Both the position numbers and the translations under genes were made by a program. DNA of 64,000 bases from Sulfitobacter sp043557345 (GTDB lineage: Bacteria > Pseudomonadota > Alphaproteobacteria > Rhodobacterales > Rhodobacteraceae), in assembly GCF_043557345.1 (NCBI RefSeq), contig NZ_JBIFFV010000007.1:1-64000 (forward strand). The letters are read 5' to 3'. The stretch's first letter is position 1. Every line of letters starts with the position of its first letter. The notes beneath the pieces were generated by a model. It saw only the letters and a program-made list of their open reading frames with translations. It had not been told where the DNA came from and searched no databases. Shown one piece after another: positions 1 to 7,034 of this stretch.

Positions 1-444
1 TCCCACATCGACAACCCGACGTTGACAAGACATCATACCATATGATGCTGCGCCGCATCCGAGGTCGGCTTTGAGCCGATTCCGTTGAAAAACTATTTGC
101 TGCAACTGCAAACTTCTAAAATGTGGGGAGCTGTTCTCCGATGAGCCAATAGAGACCCGGTGTGACGTTGAAATTTCCATACTTTGGAATTTAGTTTTGC
201 CGAAATCGGCTTCAGCGCGCTGCAGGAGGGTTTTTCAACACAATCAGCCCAAAGCGCCTGATGTTGCGCGATTCACCAGCGACGGCTTCAGCAATGAATA
301 TTAGCTGTTGCCAATCGATAAATTCAAGGAGTTGTACGGGTTGCGGGCATCAGTTTGTGCATTCGAGGTGTCACGCCTTTCCAATTTCCCGCCATCGCGG
401 TTCTAAGGAAACCAACTTGCACAGCCCGGTTCACGATTTGGTAG
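1..444. other. Non-coding stretch with one inverted repeat
   Basis: I see no convincing gene here. The short open frames lack ribosome binding sites and family features. Base composition is clearly AT-richer than the genes further right. A 10-base inverted repeat (GTTGAAAAAC at 84-93 and GTTTTTCAAC at 230-239) brackets about 136 bases, which could be the trace of a small mobile element, but no transposase is present. Confidence 0.5.
84..239. repeat. Inverted-repeat-bounded segment, possible MITE remnant
   Basis: Perfect 10-base arms GTTGAAAAAC (84-93) and GTTTTTCAAC (230-239) flank a gene-free segment. The arrangement resembles the ends of a small non-autonomous element or a decayed insertion sequence. 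I see no target-site duplication, so this is a weak call. Confidence 0.25.
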
Positions 445-564
445 TCAGTTCAACCACGCCAGATAGATTGCCATGGCAATCCATACCACGACAATCTGTG
501 CCACCATGGCAATAATCAGAAACTTTGTCCGGTTGTAGTCCTTTTTTACATCGATCTTTTTCAT
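445..564 (-). CDS. Small single-span membrane protein, 39 aa, function unknown
   Basis: A short open frame reads from an ATG at 562-564 (minus strand) to a TGA at 445-447. It has a GGAG about 9 bases upstream of the start. The N-terminus is lysine-rich and hydrophilic (MKKIDVKKDYNRTKF). It is followed by about 22 hydrophobic residues (LIIAMVAQIVVVWIAM and onward) and a short tail AWLN, so the product looks like a one-span inner-membrane peptide with its basic N-terminus in the cytoplasm. I do not recognise a family. It stands alone, with the nearest gene (qorB) 300 bases upstream on the same strand. The ribosome site, charge pattern and clean hydrophobic segment support a real gene. The small size and the surrounding degenerate sequence keep this uncertain. 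Confidence 0.5.
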   Translation of the reverse strand: MKKIDVKKDYNRTKFLIIAMVAQIVVVWIAMAIYLAWLN

Positions 565-864
565 TGGTGAATACTCCAGTTTGCAGGACCGTGCTGTCTT
601 TTACATATGTGGAGCTGAACCGAATACAAGCGACAAGAATGCAATGCTGCCATGCCCGATTCGTCCTGCAAAGCCGGCCTCAGTGCTCGATGCAGCTAAT
701 GGCAGGAACGAGCCCTTTTTGAACGCTGCTGCACTGTCCGCAGGTGACCGGTGGTCGTCGAAAGCCGACATTGGTTGAAGCAAGGGAGGGAGCACTTAAG
801 TGCTGCCCAGAAAGCAGCGCAAGAATTCGAGGCGGGGCGCGAATAGACGCCCCGCACAAAGGCC
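565..864. other. Gene-free stretch downstream of qorB
   Basis: No supportable gene is visible; overlapping short frames on both strands show no ribosome sites or recognisable residues. It contains a perfect 14-base palindrome AGCACTTAAGTGCT (791-804) and the qorB terminator hairpin (832-855). The rest looks like degenerate intergenic sequence of the kind also seen at 2.2-2.5 kb and 6.5-6.7 kb. Confidence 0.4.
832..855 (-). terminator. Hairpin downstream of qorB
   Basis: Perfect 8-bp stem GCGGGGCG (832-839) with CGCCCCGC (848-855) and an 8-base loop. It lies 10 bases past the qorB stop codon on the transcribed strand. There is no strong U run, so termination is inferred from position and stem. 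Confidence 0.55.
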
Positions 865-1710
865 TTATCCGATGGCTGTGGCTACCGCCGAGGCGAGTGG
901 CGTTGTCGGGCGCCCGATCAGCGTGGAAAGCTGCGTTCCTTCATCAAACAACGCGCCCTTAGACGCCTCGACGTCACAATGGGCAAGGAACCCAGCCAGT
1001 TCGGCAGGTAGGCCCGCGCCGGTGAGCGCTGCCGCATAGTTGGGCTCAGTCATATTGACATAAGGGATGTCCCTGCCCGCCTGGGCAGACAGCGTCGCGG
1101 CCAGATCAGTCAGGGTATAGCTGTCGTCACCGGAAAGCTCGTAGGTCTTGCCTTGAAGGCTCGTGTCCAGCAGGACAGCCGCAGCAGCGGCGGCGTAGTC
1201 CTGCCGCGTGGCTGAAGATATCCGGCCATCCCCGGCGGCACCGATCAATGCGTTGTGTTCCAGTGCCGCGGGCAGCCCCATGGTGTAGTTTTCCGTGTAC
1301 CAACCGTTGCGCAGAACGGTATGGCCGATGCCAGAAGCGGCCAGAAGTTTTTCTGTCTCCACATGTTCCAGCGCAAGGCCCAGCGTGCTGTTCGGTGCGT
1401 TCAGCAGGCTCGTATAGACAATATGCTTCACACCCGCAGCTTTGGCGGCTTCTATTACCGCTGCATGTTGAGTAACGCGGCGACCGATATCGCTGCCCGA
1501 GATCAGCAGCAGCGTCTCGACGCCTTCCAAAGACGCGGCGAGCGTTTCAGGGGCGTCGTAATCGAAAGCACGGACAGGCACGCCCAGATCGGCGGCCTTA
1601 TCGGGATTGCGAGCCAAAGCAACGAGGCCCTCGGGCGCGCTTTTGGTTTTCAGGGTCTCGACAACAAGGCGGCCAAGCTGGCCGGTGGCGCCGGTCACTG
1701 CAATTGTCAT
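865..1710 (-). CDS. qorB: NAD(P)H:quinone oxidoreductase, QorB-like (NmrA/atypical SDR family)
   Basis: This 281-residue protein starts with the Rossmann dinucleotide-binding motif (TGATGQLGR, residues 6-14) and continues with NmrA-type sequence (residues 40-110, ALARNPDKAADLGVPVRAFDYD and onward in pieces). That matches E. coli QorB (YtfG, 286 residues), a soluble enzyme that reduces quinones with NADPH. The ATG at 1710 is chosen because GGAGAG sits 9 bases upstream; an upstream in-frame ATG at 1737 has no such site. It is divergent from an HxlR regulator across about 100 bases containing a palindrome, the same arrangement as ytfG/ytfH in E. coli, which suggests control by that regulator. 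The quinone role is family knowledge; the exact substrate is unknown. Confidence 0.88.
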   Translation of the reverse strand: MTIAVTGATGQLGRLVVETLKTKSAPEGLVALARNPDKAADLGVPVRAFDYDAPETLAASLEGVETLLLISGSDIGRRVTQHAAVIEAAKAAGVKHIVYTSLLNAPNSTLGLALEHVETEKLLAASGIGHTVLRNGWYTENYTMGLPAALEHNALIGAAGDGRISSATRQDYAAAAAAVLLDTSLQGKTYELSGDDSYTLTDLAATLSAQAGRDIPYVNMTEPNYAAALTGAGLPAELAGFLAHCDVEASKGALFDEGTQLSTLIGRPTTPLASAVATAIG

Positions 1711-1756
1711 GGCAGATCTCTCCATTCTTCTTTCCATGCGCCACAGCTAGGCCCTT

Positions 1757-1775
1757 TACTTACAAAAGGTAAGTA
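1757..1775. promoter_or_regulatory. Palindromic operator between qorB and the HxlR gene
   Basis: Perfect 7-base arms TACTTAC (1757-1763) and GTAAGTA (1769-1775) with a 5-base spacer. It lies in the divergent intergenic region between qorB (start 1710) and the HxlR regulator (start 1812). HxlR proteins bind as winged-helix dimers to such sites, so this is the likely autoregulatory operator controlling both genes. Confidence 0.65.
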
Positions 1776-1811
1776 CATACATTTTTGTTAGTATAAACTT
1801 TTGAGGTCGCC

Positions 1812-2201
1812 ATGCCGAAACTCAGTGACGACATTCGTTCGGGCAAATTGATCGGGAACCTGCAAGCGCAGCAATGCCCTTCGCGCATTATCCTCAAGCA
1901 TGTCACGGGCCGCTGGGCTGTTCTGACGCTGATTGCGCTTCAGGGAAGGACGATCCGCTTTGCTGCGCTCAGGCGGACGATCGGCGGGGTCAGCGACCGG
2001 ATGCTGACACAGACGCTTCAAACATTGGAAGCCGATGGCTTTTTGCATCGGCAGGACTTCAAGGTCGTGCCGCCCCATGTTGAATACTGCCTGACCCCGA
2101 TGGGCGAAGAGGTCGCACAACATGTGCGCGTGCTCGCAGACTGGATCGAAGACAACACCAGCAACATCCTGTCGACGCGGGAAGAGATCGCGGCAGAATA
2201 G
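1812..2201 (+). CDS. HxlR-family winged-helix transcriptional regulator (YtfH/QorR-like)
   Basis: A 129-residue HxlR protein with a single winged helix. The core runs from about residue 30 (CPSRIILKHVTGRWAVLTL) through the recognition region (RRTIGGVSDRMLTQTLQTLE, residues 56-75) and the wing (DGFLHRQDFKVVPPHVEYCLT), then a C-terminal dimerisation helix. The first cysteine (CPS, about residue 22) sits where QorR-type members carry a redox-sensing cysteine, so control by quinones or other electrophiles is plausible but unproven. The start has GAGG 6 bases upstream. It is divergent from qorB and shares the palindrome at 1757-1775, which indicates joint control of both genes. Confidence 0.88.
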   Translation: MPKLSDDIRSGKLIGNLQAQQCPSRIILKHVTGRWAVLTLIALQGRTIRFAALRRTIGGVSDRMLTQTLQTLEADGFLHRQDFKVVPPHVEYCLTPMGEEVAQHVRVLADWIEDNTSNILSTREEIAAE

Positions 2202-2526
2202 TCGGACGCTATGGAGATCAAACCGGCGGCAATCATATGCGCCGTAAATGATAGCGCCGCCTCTGCTGATTTTCGCGGCTGTCGCAACCCGCAAAAAGCG
2301 GCCGTTTAGATCAGAATTACCAATGGCAGCTTTGTCCGCGTAGCAGCCCTCCACCCAGAGCGCGGCGAAGGTCTGGTTTCCGCCCTTTCTCTCGGAAGTG
2401 GAAGGCAGTCGTTCACGGGCCCAGACCAGACCTTCGTCAGGGAGGTTTTCGCTGCGTCGCAACTTACCCGAAGGTGCCATTCATGTCGGTGCTGTTGACC
2501 CGACCAGGATTGCCTCTCATGGCTCG
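2202..2526. other. Gene-free stretch between convergent hxlR and lysR genes
   Basis: No gene can be supported. The stretch contains a perfect 12-base inverted repeat, CGAAGGTCTGGT at 2366-2377 and ACCAGACCTTCG at 2425-2436, able to form a stem with a 47-base loop. This lies between convergent genes and may act as a weak bidirectional terminator or be debris of a dispersed element. A product-like frame on the minus strand (1788-2480) is an antisense shadow. Confidence 0.4.
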
Positions 2527-3417
2527 TCAAGACATGGCGTGAACATCCTCAGCAGCGAAGTCGATGAGGGTTCGTATCTTTCGAGGTAAGGTCCGACCTT
2601 CGAGATAAACGACGGTAACCGGTCCCCCATCCATGTCGAAATCCTCGAGCAATGGAACGAGGCGGCCAGTGTCCAGGATGTCGGCGGTCGCGAACCGCGG
2701 CGCATAGGCGATCCCCATGCCGGCCGAGGCCAACTCGATTGCCGCCCGGGCCGAGTTGACATGGAACCGGCCCCGCACCTGGGCGACGATCGCGGTGCCG
2801 TCTTTGCTAAACGTCCACCGATGCGGTTGGCGCCGGTTGGTATCGATAATGCAGGCGTGCTGAGAGAGATCATCCGGTGTTCTCGGTGCCCCGTGCTCAT
2901 TCACGTAGTCTGGATGCGCAACCAGTGAGCTGTGAAACGTGCCGAGCTTGCGCGTCTTGAGTGACAGCGTCTCCGACACACCCATCCGGAACGCCAGATC
3001 GATGCCGTCGGCGGCCAAGTCGACGTAGCGATCGTCCAACCTGAGGTCGAAAGTCAGGTCCGGGTGCGCTTCGGCGAACCGGGCCAACATGCCGGCCACG
3101 TAGACTTCGCCGAAGGTCACAGGCGCCGAGACCCGGATGATCCCGCTCAGGCCGCGCGACCCCTCTGACACAGACCCCAGCAGAGCATCGAGCTCATCGA
3201 GGACGGCTGGCGCCCGCGCGAGGAGATCCTCGCCGGCTGGCGTCAGCCCCACCTTCCGGGTCGTTCTCTGGAGCAGCCGCGCGCCGAGGCGCGCCTCCAG
3301 TTCGGCCACGTATTTCGAGGTCAGGCGGTTCGAGACCCCCAGTTGCTCGGCCCCTGCGGTGAAGGAACCGGTCCGTGCGGTGGCCACGAAAGCCTTGAGT
3401 TCGTCGACAATATCCAT
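2527..3417 (-). CDS. LysR-family transcriptional regulator
   Basis: A 296-residue LysR-type regulator. The N-terminal winged helix-turn-helix spans residues 1-62 (ELKAFVATARTGSFTAGAEQ, then SNRLTSKYVAELEARLG) and the effector-binding domain begins near residue 90 (GIIRVSAPVTFGEVYV). The ATG at 3417 follows AAGGG at 7 bases; an in-frame ATG at 3462 would put the start inside the probable operator. It is transcribed divergently from the NAD(P)-binding/DoxX/VOC/glutathione transferase operon, the usual arrangement in which a LysR protein activates its neighbour in response to a substrate. The inducer is unknown; quinones or related aromatics would fit the operon content. Confidence 0.88.
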   Translation of the reverse strand: MDIVDELKAFVATARTGSFTAGAEQLGVSNRLTSKYVAELEARLGARLLQRTTRKVGLTPAGEDLLARAPAVLDELDALLGSVSEGSRGLSGIIRVSAPVTFGEVYVAGMLARFAEAHPDLTFDLRLDDRYVDLAADGIDLAFRMGVSETLSLKTRKLGTFHSSLVAHPDYVNEHGAPRTPDDLSQHACIIDTNRRQPHRWTFSKDGTAIVAQVRGRFHVNSARAAIELASAGMGIAYAPRFATADILDTGRLVPLLEDFDMDGGPVTVVYLEGRTLPRKIRTLIDFAAEDVHAMS

Positions 3418-3452
3418 GAGCGCCCTTTTGAGAATAAATTCGCGATAGTCAC

Positions 3453-3476
3453 TCCATAACATCGTTATTTTATGGA
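3453..3476. promoter_or_regulatory. Nested palindrome, probable LysR operator
   Basis: Perfect arms TCCATAA (3453-3459) and TTATGGA (3470-3476) with a 10-base spacer, and nested inside a second palindrome ATAAC-ATC-GTTAT (3456-3468). It lies between the divergent LysR gene (start 3417) and the operon beginning at 3549. Size and symmetry suit a LysR-type recognition site. Confidence 0.55.
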
Positions 3477-3548
3477 ATATGGGAAAGCCTTACTTTCGCT
3501 TTAGTGATCAACAGGCCGCCGCAGGGCGGCAAAGCGAAGGAGAATGCC

Positions 3549-4124
3549 ATGCGTATCGCAGTTATCGGCAACGGAAATGTCGGCTCAGGGCTCTCGCGGA
3601 TTCTGGGCGAGGCCGGCCACGAAGTGACAACCATCGGCCGCAACGACGCTCTCTCTACCGCCGTCGCCAAGGCGGAGGTGGTAGTCGTCGCCACGCCCTA
3701 CGGGGCCATCGCGGATCTTGCCGGCAAGGCCGACTTCAGCGGCAAGACCGTCATCGACGTCTCGAACCCGGTGACCGAGGACTTCTCCGGCCTTCAAGTC
3801 GGGCACAAGACCTCGGCGGCCGAAGAGATCGCCTCCAGCCTGTCCGGCGCGACGGTGGTGAAGGCGTTCAAAACGGTCTTCGCCCAGAACTACGGCACGG
3901 GCCTCAAGGTCAATGGCCAGCCCATCCAGACCTTCGTCGCTGGCGATGACGAGGCCGCGCGCGAGACGGTCAAGGCGCTGGCCGCCGAGATCGGCCTCGA
4001 GCCGGTCGATGCCGGCCCGCTCGCCAACGCCCGCTACCTCGAGCCCATCGGCTTCCTCAACATCCAGTTCGGCTACGTCTTCGGTCACGGCACCGGGATC
4101 GCGCCGCGCTGGCAGTTTTCCTGA
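3549..4124 (+). CDS. NAD(P)-binding oxidoreductase, F420-dependent NADP reductase-like fold
   Basis: A 191-residue protein beginning with a textbook Rossmann motif (GNGNVGSGLSR, residues 7-17), then the pattern of the coenzyme F420-dependent NADP oxidoreductase family (VVVATPYGAIADLAG near residue 50; DVSNPVTEDFSG near 72; VVKAFKTVFAQNYG near 100). In bacteria without F420 these proteins are NADPH-binding reductases of unknown substrate. AAGGAG precedes the ATG by 6 bases and fixes the start. It is the first gene of a four-gene operon whose other members suggest quinone or electrophile handling. Precise activity cannot be read from sequence. Confidence 0.82.
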   Translation: MRIAVIGNGNVGSGLSRILGEAGHEVTTIGRNDALSTAVAKAEVVVVATPYGAIADLAGKADFSGKTVIDVSNPVTEDFSGLQVGHKTSAAEEIASSLSGATVVKAFKTVFAQNYGTGLKVNGQPIQTFVAGDDEAARETVKALAAEIGLEPVDAGPLANARYLEPIGFLNIQFGYVFGHGTGIAPRWQFS

Positions 4125-4151
4125 CATCCCCAACCCCACGGAGCATCTGAC

Positions 4152-4574
4152 ATGACCACGCAGACCCATACCGACTACGCCGCCGCCGCCCTTCGCATCT
4201 CGACCGGCGTCCTGTTCCTCGCCCATGGCTGGATGAAGGTGAGCGCCTTTACCATCCCCGGCACCGTCGCCTTCTTCGAAGGCCTCGGCCTGCCCGGCGT
4301 GCTCGCCTACTTCACGATCTTCGCAGAGCTGGCGGGCGGTATCGCCCTGATCCTCGGTCTCGGCACACGCCTCGTCTCGATCGCGCTGATCCCTGTCCTC
4401 CTGGGCGCGACATGGGCGCATTCCGGTTTCGGCTGGAGCTTCTCGAACGAAGGCGGCGGCTGGGAATACCCGCTGTTCTGGGCGGTCGTGCAAGGCGTCG
4501 TCGCCGTCCTGGGACGCGGAGCCTTCGCGCTGCGCGTGCCGCAACTCGACCAACGCCTCGGCCAGTTCGCCTGA
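4152..4574 (+). CDS. DoxX-family membrane protein
   Basis: A 140-residue integral membrane protein with four hydrophobic segments (about residues 13-30, 44-66, 73-92 and 110-130). It carries the DoxX signature near the start (RISTGVLFLAHGWMK) and a central SIALIPVLLGATWAHS. DoxX-like proteins are linked to quinone-dependent redox steps and to oxidative-stress complexes at the inner membrane. CGGAGC lies 8 bases before the ATG. It follows the NAD(P)-binding gene by 27 bases and precedes the VOC gene by 60, so co-transcription is likely. The specific partner is unknown. Confidence 0.85.
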   Translation: MTTQTHTDYAAAALRISTGVLFLAHGWMKVSAFTIPGTVAFFEGLGLPGVLAYFTIFAELAGGIALILGLGTRLVSIALIPVLLGATWAHSGFGWSFSNEGGGWEYPLFWAVVQGVVAVLGRGAFALRVPQLDQRLGQFA

Positions 4575-4634
4575 CCTCCCTTGCTGGCCGCGGGTCACCT
4601 CCCGCGGCCGCACTCTTTCACAAGGAGACCTGCA

Positions 4635-5498
4635 ATGACCACCGTCGACCACTTCTTCGACATGACGACCGCGCCGATGCGTATCGGGGCGGTCCGGCTC
4701 AAGGTGCGGGACCTCGATGCGGTCTCCACTTTCTACCAGATGGCGCTGGGGCTCAGCCCGGTCGCGACCAGCGAGCATCGCGTCACCCTCGGCACCGGCG
4801 ACACGCCGTTTCTGGAGCTTCAGGGCGACCCAGGCCTTTCCCCACTCGACCCGCGGCAGGCCGGGCTCTTTCATACCGCCTTCCTGATGCCGACCCGATC
4901 CGACCTGGCCCGCTGGGTCGCTCACATCGCCGAGGCGGGTGTGCCGCTTCACGGTGCCTCGGATCATATCGTCAGCGAGGCGCTCTATCTCGCCGATCCC
5001 GAGGGCAACGGCATCGAGGTCTATACGGACCGCCCGGTCTCGGCCTGGCACGGCGAGGACGGCGAGATCCGGATGAGCACCGACTCGCTGGATCTCCAGG
5101 GTCTGCTGCAAAGCGCCGCAGGCACCAAATGGTCGGGTTTCCCCGAGAACGGCAGCATCGGCCATGTCCACCTTCAGGTGGGCGACACGGGCGAAGCCGA
5201 CCGCTTCTACCGCGACGTGCTCGGCCTCGATATCGCGGCGCGCTATCCTGGGGCCAGCTTCTACGGCAGCGGCGGCTACCACCACCAGCTTGCCGGCAAT
5301 ATCTGGAACAGCCGCCGGGCCAGCAAACGCCCCGAGGGTATGGCAGGTCTCGATGCCATCGAGATTGTTGTCCGTGATGCGGCGGACATTGCCTCCATCG
5401 CTGGCCGGGTTGAAAGCGCCGGGCTTGAAAGCATCAAGAATGCCAACGGCCTGACCGTTCGCGATCCCTGGGGCACCGCAATCACGCTCAAGAATTAA
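4635..5498 (+). CDS. Two-domain VOC protein, CatE-like ring-cleavage dioxygenase or glyoxalase
   Basis: A 287-residue protein with two vicinal-oxygen-chelate modules. The first starts GAVRLKVRDLDAVSTFY (residue 14 onward) and the second GHVHLQVGDTGEADRFY (about residue 175). Candidate metal ligands are His in LFHTAF, Glu in GIEVYTD, and His in IGHVHL. The layout matches B. subtilis CatE-type catechol 2,3-dioxygenases rather than single-domain glyoxalase I. An AAGGAG 8 bases before the ATG at 4635 fixes the start. It sits between doxX and a glutathionyl-hydroquinone reductase, consistent with handling of catechols, hydroquinones or their adducts. Ring cleavage is inferred, not shown. Confidence 0.8.
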   Translation: MTTVDHFFDMTTAPMRIGAVRLKVRDLDAVSTFYQMALGLSPVATSEHRVTLGTGDTPFLELQGDPGLSPLDPRQAGLFHTAFLMPTRSDLARWVAHIAEAGVPLHGASDHIVSEALYLADPEGNGIEVYTDRPVSAWHGEDGEIRMSTDSLDLQGLLQSAAGTKWSGFPENGSIGHVHLQVGDTGEADRFYRDVLGLDIAARYPGASFYGSGGYHHQLAGNIWNSRRASKRPEGMAGLDAIEIVVRDAADIASIAGRVESAGLESIKNANGLTVRDPWGTAITLKN

Positions 5499-5508
5499 GG
5501 AGACGATC

Positions 5509-6447
5509 ATGCTTCGAGACGGGAAATGGGTTGCCGACTGGCAGCCGGTCCAGGCCAAGGACGACAAGGGTGGCTTCGTCCGCCAGACCTCCAGCTTCCG
5601 CCACTGGGTGACGCCTGACGGGAGCGCCGGGCCGACCGGCGAGGGCGGCTTCAAGGCCGAGGCGGGCCGCTACCACCTCTATGTCGCGCTGATCTGCCCC
5701 TGGGCGTCGCGGACGCTGATCGCCCGAAAGCTGAAAGGGTTGGAGGACGTGATCTCGGTCTCGGTCGTCGAACCGGATCTCTCCGACCAGGGCTGGCACT
5801 TCGGCGATCCGACCGAGGCCGAGGGCGCGTCCTATATGCACGAAATCTACACCCGGGCCGACCCGACGATCTCGGGCCGGGCCACGGTGCCGGTGCTCTG
5901 GGACAAGAAGCGCGGGACCATCGTGAACAACGAGTCCGCCGACATTCTGCGGATGCTGAACTCCGGTTTCGGAGATCTGGCCGACCATAGCATCGATCTC
6001 TATCCGGCGGACCTCCGCGAGGACATCGAGGCGCTCAACGACCGCATCTATCCGAGCTTGAACAATGGCGTTTACCGCGCGGGCTTCGCCACCACGCAGG
6101 TCGCCTACGAGGAAGCATTCTGCGAGGTTTTCGCAATGCTCGATGAACTCGAGGAGCGCCTCGGCGACGGTCGCGGGTTCCTTTTGGGAGGTCGCTTCAC
6201 CGAGGCCGATGTGCGACTCTTCGTGACGCTGGTGCGCTTCGACGTGGCTTATCACGGCCTCTTCAAGTGTAACCTGCGCCGCATCGCGGACTACCCTGCC
6301 CTAAGCCGCTACCAGGCCCGTATCCTCGCTATCCCCGGGGTGCGCGATACGGTCAGCATTGACCACATCAAGCGCGGCTACTACTCGATCAAGGCGCTGA
6401 ACCCCACCGGCATCGTGCCTGTCGGGCCGGAATGTTCCCTGGGCTGA
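5509..6447 (+). CDS. Glutathionyl-hydroquinone reductase (Xi-class glutathione transferase)
   Basis: A 312-residue Xi-class glutathione transferase related to PcpF and E. coli YqjG. The catalytic motif CPWASR starts at Cys63. The thioredoxin-like domain is followed by an all-helical domain from about residue 165 (LREDIEALNDRIYPSLNNGV; GGRFTEADVRLFVTLVRFD). These enzymes reduce glutathionyl-(hydro)quinones, releasing hydroquinone and oxidised glutathione; PcpF does this for chlorinated hydroquinones during pentachlorophenol breakdown. It begins 10 bases after the VOC gene with AAGGAG, so it is the last gene of the LysR-linked operon. The conserved SCPWA-type active site and length make the assignment firm; the natural substrate is unknown. 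Confidence 0.92.
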   Translation: MLRDGKWVADWQPVQAKDDKGGFVRQTSSFRHWVTPDGSAGPTGEGGFKAEAGRYHLYVALICPWASRTLIARKLKGLEDVISVSVVEPDLSDQGWHFGDPTEAEGASYMHEIYTRADPTISGRATVPVLWDKKRGTIVNNESADILRMLNSGFGDLADHSIDLYPADLREDIEALNDRIYPSLNNGVYRAGFATTQVAYEEAFCEVFAMLDELEERLGDGRGFLLGGRFTEADVRLFVTLVRFDVAYHGLFKCNLRRIADYPALSRYQARILAIPGVRDTVSIDHIKRGYYSIKALNPTGIVPVGPECSLG

Positions 6448-7034
6448 GGGCCTCGGTCGGCCATCCGGATCAGGCCCCCTGGCGCGCGCGGGGGGGCGCC
6501 AGCTCCGCCGCGCCGGACATTGATCACTCGAATCGCGAAGGCCGCAATGAGACCGGTGACGGTAATCCAGGAATGTCCGCTATTAGATCACCGACGTCGC
6601 CGTATCGCACTTGCAGCAAAGGTCAGCTCTCCGCCCTTCATCTCAAAGAACTTCGCATCTGCAGCGCAAACTAAGCGCCCGCGGCGAATGGCAGGAATGT
6701 CCGCTTAGCTGACGTCTGTCCGGTAAAAATGCTGTGCTTAACATCAATGGCAGCTCCAAAGAAGCTGCGATGGGGCGTCGCCTCTCATTCTGGGCCGTTC
6801 GTGTCAGGCACTTGAGGCAGAAAATACTTTGGAAACGCCTCGCGCTCTTCCTGGGCCGTCTCAGGTAATGAGGTTTGGTCTCATTCGGATATGTATGACG
6901 AAACCCCAGAGAAGCTCCTTTGTTGATGCTATGTAACCGGCTTTACGAGAGACGGCAATTGAAACAATGGTATTAGCTTGCAGTTGACTAAACATGGCAT
7001 AGCTGGGTGATGAAACGAAAAATAAGAGTAACTC
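6448..7034. other. Gene-free, AT-richer stretch with a short direct repeat
   Basis: No gene can be supported in 587 bases. A 14-base direct repeat CAGGAATGTCCGCT occurs at 6568-6581 and 6692-6705, within degenerate sequence similar in texture to 0.6-0.8 kb and 2.3 kb. The right part (6860-7034) is AT-richer and should contain the promoter of the tniQ gene, though I see no clear -35/-10 pair. Confidence 0.4.

Noticed and set aside
601..795. Possible 64-residue gene on the minus strand near qorB
   Set aside because: No ribosome site, no recognisable residues, and overlapping frames of equal length on the other strand; the sequence looks degenerate.
1788..2480. Minus-strand frame of 230 codons opposite hxlR
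   Set aside because: It is antisense to a certain HxlR regulator with an operator and ribosome site.
3585..5654. A 689-codon open frame on the minus strand across the NAD(P)-binding, DoxX and VOC genes
   Set aside because: It is antisense to three genes with clear family motifs and ribosome sites. Its translation is Arg/Gly/Asp-rich without any domain, typical of the mirror frame in GC-rich DNA.
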